NCBI GenBank assembly: GCA_023227835.1 | Contig: JALOCI010000016.1 | Coordinates: 1 to 56,139 of the forward strand | Reading direction: 5' to 3' | DNA from: Bacteroidales bacterium | GTDB taxonomy: Bacteria > Bacteroidota > Bacteroidia > Bacteroidales > UBA932 | DNA length: 56,139 bases | Part shown: piece after piece, positions 34,776 through 43,320 of the stretch | Numbering within the stretch: the stretch's first letter is position 1 | Layout: each line of letters opens with the position of its first letter | Translations under genes and position numbers: made by a program | Notes under the pieces: model-generated | What the model was told of the DNA's origin: nothing | The model's input: only the letters and a program-made list of their open reading frames with translations | Databases searched by the model: none

Positions 34776-35815
34776 AATACATAATAATCCTGGCAGTAAT
34801 TACTGCCGGAGTATTACTTCAGATTACAACAGGCCAGTTCCCTTATGATTTGATAGGTTATCCGGTTAATCTGATGATTGCTATTGCATTGATTGTTCTG
34901 GCCAGTGCTAAACCCGGAAAGATACTTACGGCAGCAGGCTCTTTGCCGGTATCGGTATTCCTGATAGTTCTGATTACCATCCTAACTATAGTTATGGGCC
35001 TTATGCCGGACAACAGGTTAAAAGGGTCATGGCCTTTTGCCCTCACATACTTCATGATTCTGATAAATCTGGCTTTAATAGTCGGAAGGCGGGTCAGGTC
35101 TTTCCGTCTCAGGGACACGGGATTTATATTGAATCATGCAGGTCTGTTCATTCTTTTGTTGTCAGCAGGTCTTGGCGCAGCAGATTCGCAACACCTTTTC
35201 ATGAAAATATATGAAGGGGAGACCTCCTCTTCTGCAGAGGATTATGTAACAGGCAACAGAGTCGGAGTGCCTTTTAAATTGACTCTGGAGGATTTCGGTA
35301 TAGAGTATTATGCTCCTAAATTTTTCGTGATTGATACAAAAAGCGGAATAGTAGAACAACTCTCTGACGATTTCCGACAAGGGTTGAATGTAACATGCGA
35401 CACTTTAACTGATGCCGGGTATGAACATGAAGCAATGGTCCGGGTGAAAGGCCCAGGGGTTGATACATCCGGATGGGTGAGCAGCGGTGTTAACATGCAA
35501 CCCGGAAAAGTGCTGCAGATTGACCGGGACAGGTATTTATCAATGGGAGAGCCGCAGACAAAAAGTTTCTGTTCAAGTGTGGTTTTGATAAATGGCAATG
35601 ATTCAGTCCTTAAAAATGATATTAGAGTCAATCATCCGATGAGATATGGCAGTTGGCGGATATACCAGTTTTCGTACGATCGGCAAATGGGTAGCCATTC
35701 TCAGTATTCAGTACTGGAACTTGTCCGGGATCCTTGGATTATACCTGCATATATAGGAATATTCATGCTTTTAGCGGGAGCTGTTTCACTGTTTTGGAAA
35801 GGAGGAAGGTTATGA
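34733..35815 (+). CDS. ResB/Ccs1-like cytochrome c biogenesis protein
   Basis: Partner of CcsA in system II cytochrome c maturation, which exports heme and attaches it to CxxCH motifs. The 360-residue protein has three hydrophobic segments before residue 95, a fourth around 130-150, a large periplasmic domain (about 150-335, with HPMRYGSWRIYQFSYD) and a last membrane helix. Only the ATG at 34733 is available, giving a 43-base overlap with nrfA. The nrfH-nrfA-resB-ccsA order is the usual Bacteroidota nrf operon, which supplies the maturation apparatus with its substrate. Confidence 0.85.
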   Translation: MEREGNSKQKADTIKYIIILAVITAGVLLQITTGQFPYDLIGYPVNLMIAIALIVLASAKPGKILTAAGSLPVSVFLIVLITILTIVMGLMPDNRLKGSWPFALTYFMILINLALIVGRRVRSFRLRDTGFILNHAGLFILLLSAGLGAADSQHLFMKIYEGETSSSAEDYVTGNRVGVPFKLTLEDFGIEYYAPKFFVIDTKSGIVEQLSDDFRQGLNVTCDTLTDAGYEHEAMVRVKGPGVDTSGWVSSGVNMQPGKVLQIDRDRYLSMGEPQTKSFCSSVVLINGNDSVLKNDIRVNHPMRYGSWRIYQFSYDRQMGSHSQYSVLELVRDPWIIPAYIGIFMLLAGAVSLFWKGGRL

Positions 35816-36585
35816 TTTGGAGTGAGTTTATTTATTTTGCTGTAATAAGCCTCTTTTTCTGGGTTTCCGCTGTTGCAGCCATATATTTGTCTAAAAAAAA
35901 GACACTTCCGAATATTATGTTCCTCACAGGAGTGTTTGTGTTTTCGCTATTTATTGCAAGACTTTGGCTTACAAACGGACATCCGCCGCTGAGAACAATG
36001 GGGGAGACAAGATTGTGGTATTCGCTCTTTATTGTGGTTATAGGCTATATTACGTGGCTGCGATGGAACTATAAATGGCTTATGGGATACAGCACACTAG
36101 TGTCCGCGGTCTTTATTATCATAAACCTGCTAAAACCGGAGATTCATTCAGCCGGATTAATGCCTGCACTACAAAGCCCGTGGTTTGTCCCGCATGTAAC
36201 AGTATATATTCTCTCTTATGCAATGATGGGTGCTGCTACTATTGCATCAATAATATTTATCGCAGGAAACGGAGAAAAACATAAAGATCTGATTGGGTTA
36301 GTCGATAATCTTGTGAGGATCGGACTCGGCTTTCTGCTTATGGGGATGCTTATGGGTGCTCTTTGGGCAAAAGAGGCGTGGGGAGATTACTGGACCTGGG
36401 ATCCAAAAGAGGTATGGGCCTTTATAACAGCTGCAACTTATTTGGTTTATATTCATTTGCGAAGGATTACTATCAATTTGAAACTACTCATGTGGATAAT
36501 TCCAGTTGCCTTTTTGCTGCTCATGATAGCCTGGCTGGGAGTAAGTTACCTTCCTTCGGCCGTAAATAGTATACACACTTATTAA
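35812..36585 (+). CDS. ccsA: cytochrome c biogenesis protein CcsA
   Basis: Heme-handling membrane subunit of system II. The 257-residue protein has about eight hydrophobic segments and the tryptophan-rich heme-binding signature WGDYWTWDPKEVWAF near residue 190. The external histidines expected around it are seen in PWFVPHVTVYILSY and in YLVYIHLRR. I start at the ATG at 35812 (MIWSEFIYFAV), which overlaps the resB stop as ATGA. A longer frame to 35734 lies inside resB and is not credible. Confidence 0.92.
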   Translation: MIWSEFIYFAVISLFFWVSAVAAIYLSKKKTLPNIMFLTGVFVFSLFIARLWLTNGHPPLRTMGETRLWYSLFIVVIGYITWLRWNYKWLMGYSTLVSAVFIIINLLKPEIHSAGLMPALQSPWFVPHVTVYILSYAMMGAATIASIIFIAGNGEKHKDLIGLVDNLVRIGLGFLLMGMLMGALWAKEAWGDYWTWDPKEVWAFITAATYLVYIHLRRITINLKLLMWIIPVAFLLLMIAWLGVSYLPSAVNSIHTY

Positions 36586-36602
36586 CTATTTTTTCAAATA
36601 AA

Positions 36603-36635
36603 TTTGGATTGGCCGGAAATTTAATTATAAATTTG
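36603..36635 (+). promoter_or_regulatory. promoter of the his operon
   Basis: TTTG at 36603-36606, a 21-base spacer and TAAATTTG at 36628-36635. The predicted start is near 36640, so the leader peptide begins after a leader of about 15 bases. Confidence 0.65.
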
Positions 36636-36654
36636 CAGCAGAAAAAAAGACAAA

Positions 36655-36735
36655 ATGTCGATAAGAACAAACATTAACGCATTGCATCATCATCATCACC
36701 GTCATCACAAGTGGCAGGTTGCGTTTTCTGTTTGA
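36655..36735 (+). CDS. hisL: histidine operon leader peptide
   Basis: A 26-codon frame reading MSIRTNINALHHHHHRHHKW and then QVAFSV. Seven of the eight codons at positions 11-18 are His (CAT or CAC), which is what ribosome-mediated attenuation requires. It follows a good promoter by about 20 bases and precedes a hairpin and U-run terminator, then hisG 88 bases downstream. Low charged tRNA-His would stall the ribosome in the His run. The peptide itself is presumably without function. It is too short for most gene finders. Confidence 0.92.
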   Translation: MSIRTNINALHHHHHRHHKWQVAFSV

Positions 36736-36785
36736 TAAATAACTGATATAGTTTAATAGATTAAAATAGTGAAAAAGAGCTTGCC
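36676..36785 (+). promoter_or_regulatory. his attenuator: alternative pairing region
   Basis: Three segments can pair in two ways. Segment 1 (AACGCA 36676-36681, TGC 36683-36685) can pair with segment 2 (GCA 36714-36716, TGCGTT 36720-36725). Segment 2 (GGCAGGTT, 36713-36720) can instead pair with the terminator 5' arm AGCTTGCC (36778-36785), eight pairs with two G-U. Segment 2 copies the terminator 3' arm GGCAGGCT at seven of eight bases. A ribosome stalled on the His codons would cover segment 1 and favour antitermination. Confidence 0.75.
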
Positions 36786-36806
36786 GGATAGGCAGGCTTT
36801 TTTTTT
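36778..36806 (+). terminator. his attenuator terminator
   Basis: Eight base pairs (AGCTTGCC 36778-36785 with GGCAGGCT 36791-36798, one G-U) around a five-base loop, followed directly by nine T including the last stem base. It lies 18 bases before the hisG start, so it controls read-through into the operon. Confidence 0.9.
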
Positions 36807-36823
36807 ATATATGATTGGATAAA

Positions 36824-37675
36824 ATGATAAGATTGGCAGTTCAGGCTAAAGGCCGTTTAAATGAAGAGAGTATGGAGCTCCTGCAGGAAGCAGGACTTCC
36901 GGTTGAGACAAGTAAAAGGAAACTTGTCGCCAGATGTGGTTCTTTTCCTCTTGAGATTCTCTATCTCAGAGATGATGATATCCCTCAGGCAGTGTCAATG
37001 GGCGTTGCAGATATCGGAATAGTGGGACTTAATGAAGTTGTTGAGAGAGGTTTCAAGGTAGATAAGGTACATAAGCTGGAATTCGGAAATTGCAGGCTTT
37101 CCCTTGCTTTGCCAAAAAGTGAGGAATATTCTGGTCTTGAGTATTTTCAGGGTAAAAGAATCGCAACTTCATATCCGAATATATTAGCCAGATTTTTTAA
37201 GAAATCGTCAATCAGGGCGGAGATACACCAAATAGCAGGGTCTGTTGAAATTGCACCGTCTGTCGGACTCGCCGATGCAATATTCGATATAGTCAGTTCG
37301 GGAGGAACTTTAATATCAAACGGGCTCAAAGAAGTTGTCACGGTTATGGAGTCGCAGGCTGTAGTAATTGCAACTCCAAATCTTCAGGGTGAAAAAAGAG
37401 AACTCCTGGATCAACTGATAGTCCGTTTTGAGGCCGTTGAAAGAAGTAAGGGAATGAAGTATCTGCTTATGAATCTGCCTGAGAACAAGGTCAGTGACGT
37501 GGCCAGGATCTTGCCCGGAATGCGAAGCCCTACTATTCTCCCTCTTGCTCAGGAGGGATGGTGCTCTGTTCACGTAGTAGTGTCCGAGAAGGATCTCTGG
37601 ACAAGGTTAGCCGGGCTAAAGGCTATCGGGGCTGAAGGTATTCTTGTGTTTTCTCTTGAAAAGATGATGCCATGA
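36824..37675 (+). CDS. hisG: ATP phosphoribosyltransferase, long form
   Basis: First committed step of histidine synthesis: ATP plus PRPP gives phosphoribosyl-ATP. The 283-residue length and the C-terminal regulatory domain (about 205-283, with GWCSVHVVVSEKDLW) mark the long, histidine-inhibited HisG that works without HisZ. Family segments are AVQAKGRLNEES at the start, MGVADIGIVGLNEV near residue 63 and the PRPP loop region EIAPSVGLADAIFDIVSSGGT (key part GLADAIFDIVSSG). The ATG at 36824 is preferred to the TTG at 36815. Overlaps hisD by four bases. Confidence 0.96.
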   Translation: MIRLAVQAKGRLNEESMELLQEAGLPVETSKRKLVARCGSFPLEILYLRDDDIPQAVSMGVADIGIVGLNEVVERGFKVDKVHKLEFGNCRLSLALPKSEEYSGLEYFQGKRIATSYPNILARFFKKSSIRAEIHQIAGSVEIAPSVGLADAIFDIVSSGGTLISNGLKEVVTVMESQAVVIATPNLQGEKRELLDQLIVRFEAVERSKGMKYLLMNLPENKVSDVARILPGMRSPTILPLAQEGWCSVHVVVSEKDLWTRLAGLKAIGAEGILVFSLEKMMP

Positions 37676-38967
37676 TGAAGATTATTGAATATCCGCAGAG
37701 AAGTCTTTGGAAAGATTTGTCTGCCAGACCAGAAAAGAGTATGGAAACTGTCCGGTTGAGGGTCGCGGAAATATTAGACCGGGTAGCAGAAGGTGGAGAT
37801 AAATCCCTTAAAGAGCTGACAAAGGAGCTGGACGGAGTTATACTTGATTCCCTATTTGTAACAAAAGAAGAGATAGATTCATCTTCACAATTTGTGGATG
37901 AAAATCTCAAAAAGTCAATAGACATTGCAGCGTCCAATATTGAAAAATTTCACAGTGCACAAACACCGCGGGATATCGAGGTTGAGACAATGTCGGGTAT
38001 AAAATGCCTTCAAAAATCCTTTCCGATAAAAAGAGTCGGACTTTATATTCCGGGCGGCACTGCTCCTCTTTTCTCAACAGTGCTGATGCTTGCGATTCCT
38101 GCCAGAATTGCCGGATGTGCTGAGGTTGCTCTCTTCACACCTCCGGGAAAGGATGGGAAAATTGACGCTTCAATTCTTTATGTTGCAAGTAAATTCGGTA
38201 TAAAAGAAATAATCAAAGTAGGGGGTGCACAGGCAATTGCAGCAATGGCCTACGGGACAGAGAGCATTAGGAAAGTTGATAAGATATACGGACCGGGGAA
38301 CAGCTATGTGGCTCAGGCAAAACTCCAGGTGAGCGGAAGCGTGGCAATAGATATGGTGGCAGGACCATCCGAGCTGATGATTATAGCGGATAAAACCGCA
38401 AAACCGACATTCCTTGCTGCTGATCTTCTTTCTCAGGCTGAGCATGGCCCGGATTCGCAGCTTTTTCTTCTCACAACCGAAAGGGAAATTGGTATTGACG
38501 TCAACAGGGAACTATCGGAGCAAATTAAAAGACTTTCACGTGAAAAAATCGCTCATTCAGCTCTTGAAAACAGTTCTATAGTCATTTTGAAAAATGAGGA
38601 GGAAATGGTGGATTTTGCAAATCTATATGGTGCCGAACACCTTATGGTATCTACAAATAATCCGTGGAGAGCGGCAAATCGTATTATAAATGCCGGAAGT
38701 ATCTTCATAGGAAATTATTCTCCTGAAAGTGCAGGCGATTATGCTTCCGGGACAAATCACAGCCTCCCTACAAATGGTTGGACAAAATCATTCGGAGGCA
38801 TATCTGTTGACAGTTTTATGCACAAGATCAGCTTTCAGCAGATAACCAAAGAGGGACTTCAATTATTGGGAGGGACGATTGAGGCAATGGCAGAAGCCGA
38901 AGGCCTTCTTGCTCACAAAAATGCAGTATCAATCAGATTAAAAGAGATAGAAAATGGAGTTGAATAA
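37672..38967 (+). CDS. hisD: histidinol dehydrogenase
   Basis: Catalyses the last two oxidations, histidinol to histidine, with NAD. The 431-residue protein is of normal length and has the expected segments: VGLYIPGGTAPLFSTVLM near residue 123, KVGGAQAIAAMAYGT near 182, KIYGPGNSYVAQAK, the AGPSELMIIAD loop, LSQAEHGPDSQ (zinc and substrate His) and GTNHSLPTNGW. Its start overlaps the hisG stop by four bases and its end overlaps the next gene by fourteen. Confidence 0.97.
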   Translation: MMKIIEYPQRSLWKDLSARPEKSMETVRLRVAEILDRVAEGGDKSLKELTKELDGVILDSLFVTKEEIDSSSQFVDENLKKSIDIAASNIEKFHSAQTPRDIEVETMSGIKCLQKSFPIKRVGLYIPGGTAPLFSTVLMLAIPARIAGCAEVALFTPPGKDGKIDASILYVASKFGIKEIIKVGGAQAIAAMAYGTESIRKVDKIYGPGNSYVAQAKLQVSGSVAIDMVAGPSELMIIADKTAKPTFLAADLLSQAEHGPDSQLFLLTTEREIGIDVNRELSEQIKRLSREKIAHSALENSSIVILKNEEEMVDFANLYGAEHLMVSTNNPWRAANRIINAGSIFIGNYSPESAGDYASGTNHSLPTNGWTKSFGGISVDSFMHKISFQQITKEGLQLLGGTIEAMAEAEGLLAHKNAVSIRLKEIENGVE

Positions 38968-40570
38968 TTTAGTTAGAGAGAATATCAGGAATCTTAAAAG
39001 CTATTCTACAGCAAGAGATGAGGCAGAAGCCGGTTTCTCTGTTTACCTTGATGCGAATGAGAGTCCTTTTGAAAACGGAGTCAACAGATATCCGGATCCT
39101 AAACAGAAGGAGCTGAAAAAAATTATTTCCTCAATCTATGGCATTGGGAGTGAAAAAATATTTGTCGGTAATGGGAGTGATGAACCTATTGATTTGATTT
39201 ACAGAATATTTTGTGAACCAAAAATTGATAATGTGATAGCGGTTTCGCCGACCTATGGCATGTATAAGGTTGCTGCTCAGATAAATGATATTGAGTACAG
39301 AGAGGTTCTTCTTGAAGATGACTTTTCCATGAATCCGGATAAAATGCTTGCGGCCACAGATAAAAATTCTAAAATCATTTTCATTTGTTCTCCAAACAAT
39401 CCTACCGGAAACCTTATAGATGAAAATGCTGTCAAGCAAGTAGCAAAATCATTTTCCGGTTTGGTTGTTGTCGACGAGGCTTATTTTGATTTTTCAGGAG
39501 AAGAGGGCTTTATTAAAAAATTGGCGGATTATCCCAATATTGTAGTTTTCCGTACATTGTCCAAGGCATGGGGAATGGCCGGTTTAAGAATTGGGCTCGC
39601 ATTTGCGGATGAAAGCATTATCGGCCTTTTTTCTGCCGTTAAGTATCCTTATAATATCGGTTCTGAAACACAGAATATAGTCCTGAAATTTCTGAAGAAC
39701 AGCCCGGAAGAGAAGATAAGACAGACTATTTCGGAAAGGGAAAGGGTTGCAGACAGAATAGGTAAAATGTCAGGAGTGGAAAAAGTATATCCGAGCAGTG
39801 CAAATTTCCTTCTGGTTAAATTTAAAGACAGCAAGACCGTATATAATAAACTTATTGATAACGGCATTGTGGTAAGAGACCGTTCTTCTCAGCCTAAGTG
39901 TGAGGGTTGTTTGCGTCTTACAATAGGTTTGGTCAAAGAGAACAACAGGCTGCTAAGTGTTCTTGAGGGAGACAATATTGTTATAAATACGGGCCGGACA
40001 GTTGTTCTAGAAAGAAAGACAAAAGAGACAAGTATATATCTAAAAATGGATCTGGACGGAAACATGGATACTTATATTGAAACAGGAATACCATTCTTTA
40101 ATCATATGCTGGAACAACTTGCCTTTCATTCCGGAATCTCCATGCGACTTAATGTGGCAGGGGATCTTGAAGTAGATGAGCATCACACAATAGAGGATAC
40201 TGCTATTGTTATTGGAGAGGCCATTCTAAAGGCGATGGGTAACAAGGAAGGGATGGCAAGATACGGGTTTTTGCTGCCTATGGATGACTCTGTAGCTCAA
40301 GTTGCGATAGATTTGGGGGGGAGAGCTTATCTCAACTGGGATGTGAAATTTATAAAAGATTGTATCGGAGGTATTTCATCCGACATGTTCAGTCACTTTT
40401 TCTATTCATTGGCAATGGCTTCTAAGTCGACAATATATATTTCCGCAAAAGGTGAAAATGACCACCATATTGCAGAGTCTGTTTTCAAGGCTTTTGCAAG
40501 ATCATTAAAAATGGCTCTAAAAAAAGAAGAGAACAGTTATGGATTACCTTCAACAAAAGGCTTGTTATGA
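38954..40570 (+). CDS. hisCB: HisC-HisB fusion: histidinol-phosphate aminotransferase plus imidazoleglycerol-phosphate dehydratase
   Basis: One 538-residue open frame joins two histidine enzymes. Residues 1-338 are a class I/II PLP aminotransferase of HisC type, with SPNNPTG (146-152), DEAYFDF and the PLP lysine K204 in TLSKAWGMAGLRIG. Residues 345-538 are an imidazoleglycerol-phosphate dehydratase: RKTKETSIYLKMDLDG, the metal motifs DEHHTIED (408-415) and DHHIAES (503-509), and PSTKGLL at the end. The dehydratase part resembles the C-terminal half of bifunctional HisB, but the N-terminal phosphatase half is absent and HisC stands in its place. The linker is short (about six residues). Confidence 0.95.
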   Translation: MELNNLVRENIRNLKSYSTARDEAEAGFSVYLDANESPFENGVNRYPDPKQKELKKIISSIYGIGSEKIFVGNGSDEPIDLIYRIFCEPKIDNVIAVSPTYGMYKVAAQINDIEYREVLLEDDFSMNPDKMLAATDKNSKIIFICSPNNPTGNLIDENAVKQVAKSFSGLVVVDEAYFDFSGEEGFIKKLADYPNIVVFRTLSKAWGMAGLRIGLAFADESIIGLFSAVKYPYNIGSETQNIVLKFLKNSPEEKIRQTISERERVADRIGKMSGVEKVYPSSANFLLVKFKDSKTVYNKLIDNGIVVRDRSSQPKCEGCLRLTIGLVKENNRLLSVLEGDNIVINTGRTVVLERKTKETSIYLKMDLDGNMDTYIETGIPFFNHMLEQLAFHSGISMRLNVAGDLEVDEHHTIEDTAIVIGEAILKAMGNKEGMARYGFLLPMDDSVAQVAIDLGGRAYLNWDVKFIKDCIGGISSDMFSHFFYSLAMASKSTIYISAKGENDHHIAESVFKAFARSLKMALKKEENSYGLPSTKGLL

Positions 40571-41154
40571 CAGTAATAATTGATTATAATACAGGAAATC
40601 TATTCTCGTTAATGTCCGCATTGGAGAGAATCGGAACTGAATATAAAGTGACCTCTGATCCTCAGGATATATTATCAGCAGATTCAGTTATTCTGCCCGG
40701 AGTCGGAGAGGCATCCAATGCAATGTCAGAGCTTAGACAAAGAGGTCTGGAAAAAATTGTTCCTATTATAAAGGCCCCTGTGCTGGGTATTTGTATAGGT
40801 ATGCAGATTATGTGTTCAAGTAGTGAAGAGAGTGATACAGATTGTCTCGGAATTTTTCCTAACAAGGTATCAAGGCTGAGAGGGCCGGGAATAAAGATCC
40901 CTCACATGGGCTGGAATAACGTTGAAAACACAAAATCCCCGCTTTTTACAGGAATTCAGGATGGAGCCTATTTTTATTTTGTGCACTCTTTTGCTCCTGA
41001 ATGTAATGAATTGACAGCAGCTACTACGGAATACGGATCTGTTTTCAGTTCTGCTTTGTCAGAAAAAAACTTTTACGGCACTCAGTTTCATCCTGAAAAA
41101 AGTGGTGAAATTGGGGAGAAAATTTTAAGAAATTTTATAGAAATCAATTTTTAA
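40567..41154 (+). CDS. hisH: imidazole glycerol phosphate synthase, glutaminase subunit
   Basis: Releases ammonia from glutamine and channels it to HisF. The 195-residue class I amidotransferase has PGVGEASNAM near residue 38, the nucleophile Cys in LGICIGMQIM near residue 76 and the His-Glu pair in YGTQFHPEKSG near residue 177. The start overlaps the hisC-hisB stop by four bases and the end lies three bases before hisA. Confidence 0.96.
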   Translation: MTVIIDYNTGNLFSLMSALERIGTEYKVTSDPQDILSADSVILPGVGEASNAMSELRQRGLEKIVPIIKAPVLGICIGMQIMCSSSEESDTDCLGIFPNKVSRLRGPGIKIPHMGWNNVENTKSPLFTGIQDGAYFYFVHSFAPECNELTAATTEYGSVFSSALSEKNFYGTQFHPEKSGEIGEKILRNFIEINF

Positions 41155-41157
41155 AAA

Positions 41158-41871
41158 ATGTATATAATTCCAGCAATAGATATAATATCCGGTGAATGTG
41201 TAAGGCTCTCCAAAGGCGATTACGACACAAAGAAGGTCTATTCCAAATCGCCTGTAGATGTAGCGAAAATGTATTCTGGGCTTGGGTTTAAAAGGCTACA
41301 TGTGGTTGATCTGGACGGAGCAAGAAGTTCTGCTCCAAAGAATCTGAGAATATTGGAAAAAATGGTTTCGGCAACATCTCTGGACATCCAGTACGGAGGA
41401 GGTATAAAAACAGAGGCTTCGATGAGAAGTGTGCTTGATGCCGGTGCTTCAAGGGTGATCTGCGGTACGGTCGCAGTGACTTCTCCGGAGTTATTCATAG
41501 GGTGGCTTGAACACTTTGGCTCTCAAAGAGTAATTCTCGGGGCAGATTTCAGAGATGATTTTGTTGCAGTGAGCGGTTGGGAGAAACAGACCGATATTCG
41601 CCTGGATAATGTTATAGGAAATTTTTATTCAAGAGGATTAAGACAGGTGATTGCAACAGATATTTCGAAGGATGGTATGCTTTGTGGTCCTGATTATCAG
41701 AGATATTACAAATTGAATGAGATGTTCCCTGACTTGAAGATAACCATCAGCGGAGGCATATCCTCAATAAATGATATAGAGAGGATAGACCGCAGGAAGA
41801 TAGACAGTGTTATAGTTGGCAAAGCCATATATGAAGGTAGAATTAACATTGAGGAGTTGAGCAGATGTTAG
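41158..41871 (+). CDS. hisA: ProFAR isomerase HisA
   Basis: Isomerises the ribosyl group of ProFAR in the fourth step. The 237-residue half-barrel repeat protein has the catalytic Asp in IIPAIDIISGECVRL at residue 7 or so, the HVVDLDGARS strand, QYGGGIKTEASM and the second catalytic Asp region IATDISKDGMLCGPD. The last phosphate loop is ISGGISSINDI. It overlaps hisF by seven bases. Confidence 0.95.
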   Translation: MYIIPAIDIISGECVRLSKGDYDTKKVYSKSPVDVAKMYSGLGFKRLHVVDLDGARSSAPKNLRILEKMVSATSLDIQYGGGIKTEASMRSVLDAGASRVICGTVAVTSPELFIGWLEHFGSQRVILGADFRDDFVAVSGWEKQTDIRLDNVIGNFYSRGLRQVIATDISKDGMLCGPDYQRYYKLNEMFPDLKITISGGISSINDIERIDRRKIDSVIVGKAIYEGRINIEELSRC

Positions 41872-42620
41872 CAAAAAGAATTATTCCATGCCTTGATGTG
41901 AAGGACGGGAAAACGGTTAAAGGAATCAACTTTCTGGGTTTAAAAGAGGTTGGAGACCCTGTGGAGATGGGCATCAGGTATGCACTCCAGGGGGCAGATG
42001 AGATAGTGTACCTTGATGTAAGTGCAACTATTGAAGGTAGGAACACATTCCTTAAGATGGTGTCATCTGTTGCCAAAAATCTCAGCATACCTTTTACTGT
42101 CGGAGGAGGCATATCGTCTATTGAGAATGCATCAGCACTTTTATTGGCCGGAGCGGATAAGGTGTCTCTGAACTCTGCTGCGGTCAGGGATCCTTCACTT
42201 GTCTATAATCTGGCCAAGAGATACGGATCTCAGTTTGTAGTTGTTGCTATTGACGCACGTCAAATTGACGGGAAATGGGTGGTTGTAACCCATAGCGGTA
42301 AAAGAGAGACGGAACTTGAGTTGTTTACATGGGCAAAAGAGGTCGAAAATCTAGGTGCGGGTGAGATATTATTCACATCAATGGATCATGACGGTACAAA
42401 ACAGGGATATGCCTGCGAGACTCTGAAAAAGCTTTCGGACAGTATCTCTATCCCGTTGATTGCCTCAGGCGGAGCCGGTAATACAGAGCATTTCTCCGAA
42501 TTGTTTCTCAATAAATGTGCGGACGGAGCACTCGCCTCATCAGTATTCCACTATGGTGAGATAAATATCACAGAATTAAAAAGAGTTTTAAAATCAAAAA
42601 ATATAGATATAAGGTTATGA
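41865..42620 (+). CDS. hisF: imidazole glycerol phosphate synthase, cyclase subunit
   Basis: Uses ammonia from HisH to close the imidazole ring. The 251-residue (beta-alpha)8 barrel has the family opening AKRIIPCLDVKDGKTVKGINF (key CLDVKDG with catalytic Asp), DEIVYLDVSAT, TVGGGISSIENA, VVVAIDAR and TSMDHDGTKQGY with the second catalytic Asp. Overlaps hisIE by four bases. Confidence 0.97.
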   Translation: MLAKRIIPCLDVKDGKTVKGINFLGLKEVGDPVEMGIRYALQGADEIVYLDVSATIEGRNTFLKMVSSVAKNLSIPFTVGGGISSIENASALLLAGADKVSLNSAAVRDPSLVYNLAKRYGSQFVVVAIDARQIDGKWVVVTHSGKRETELELFTWAKEVENLGAGEILFTSMDHDGTKQGYACETLKKLSDSISIPLIASGGAGNTEHFSELFLNKCADGALASSVFHYGEINITELKRVLKSKNIDIRL

Positions 42621-43219
42621 AAAATTTTAATGAGCTTGATTTCGAAAAAAACAGTGAAGGTCTCATTCCTGCAATAATACAGGATAGCAGGACTCTAAGA
42701 GTGTTAATGTTAGGTTATATGAGCAAAGGCTCTCTTGCCAAGACACTTGAATCCGGACTGGCAACTTTTTACAGCAGAAGCAGGAAACAATTATGGACTA
42801 AAGGAGAAACAAGCGGAAACTTCCTTAAGGTTGTCTCCATTGATGCAGATTGCGACGGAGATACACTTCTCATCAAAGTAGAACCTAAAGGTGTGGTTTG
42901 TCATAAAGGAACCCTAAGTTGTTTCGGAGCCGAAAATAGTGAAGGCTTTACCCGTACACTGGCAAAGGTCATTGCAGAAAGAAATAAAAACAGGCCGGAA
43001 GGCTCATATACAACAAAACTATTCTCAGCAGGAGTTTCGGCAATTGCACAAAAAGTGGGAGAAGAGGCTGTCGAGACAGTTATTGAGGCAGTAAAAGGCA
43101 ACAGAGAGAGACTGATCTATGAGATGTCTGATCTTCTGTACCATTCACTAGTATTGATGGAAAATCAGGGTATCTCTATCTCTGAAATTGAAGAGGAACT
43201 ATATAAAAGACATAAGTAA
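42617..43219 (+). CDS. hisIE: bifunctional phosphoribosyl-AMP cyclohydrolase / phosphoribosyl-ATP pyrophosphatase
   Basis: Performs steps two and three. The 200-residue fusion has an N-terminal HisI domain (FYSRSRKQLWTKGETSGN, DADCDGD and the zinc cysteines in VVCHKGTLSCF) and a C-terminal HisE domain (SYTTKLFSAG, QKVGEEAVETVIEA). This is the last his gene. No hairpin was seen in the 100 bases after its stop, but a new promoter follows for the dsrC genes. Confidence 0.96.
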   Translation: MKNFNELDFEKNSEGLIPAIIQDSRTLRVLMLGYMSKGSLAKTLESGLATFYSRSRKQLWTKGETSGNFLKVVSIDADCDGDTLLIKVEPKGVVCHKGTLSCFGAENSEGFTRTLAKVIAERNKNRPEGSYTTKLFSAGVSAIAQKVGEEAVETVIEAVKGNRERLIYEMSDLLYHSLVLMENQGISISEIEEELYKRHK

Positions 43220-43257
43220 CCCCTGAAGAATCTTATAATTCATTACCGAAAAAGTTC

Positions 43258-43288
43258 TTTGACTTCAAAAAATATTTTTTTACATTCG
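43258..43288 (+). promoter_or_regulatory. promoter of the dsrC module
   Basis: TTTG at 43258-43261, a 19-base spacer and TACATTCG at 43281-43288, one mismatch from TAnnTTTG. Predicted start near 43293 leaves about 28 bases before the dsrC ATG at 43321. It separates the sulfur genes from the his operon. Confidence 0.6.
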
Positions 43289-43320
43289 TAAATCGTAAAA
43301 TTTATATTATAAAAAGGAAT

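Noticed and set aside
35734..35811. N-terminally extended CcsA
   Set aside because: The extension lies within resB in another frame. The ATG at 35812 gives the usual start and an ATGA overlap.
43219..43257. Terminator between hisIE and the dsrC promoter
   Set aside because: No stem of useful length followed by T was found, so read-through from the his operon into dsrC remains possible.
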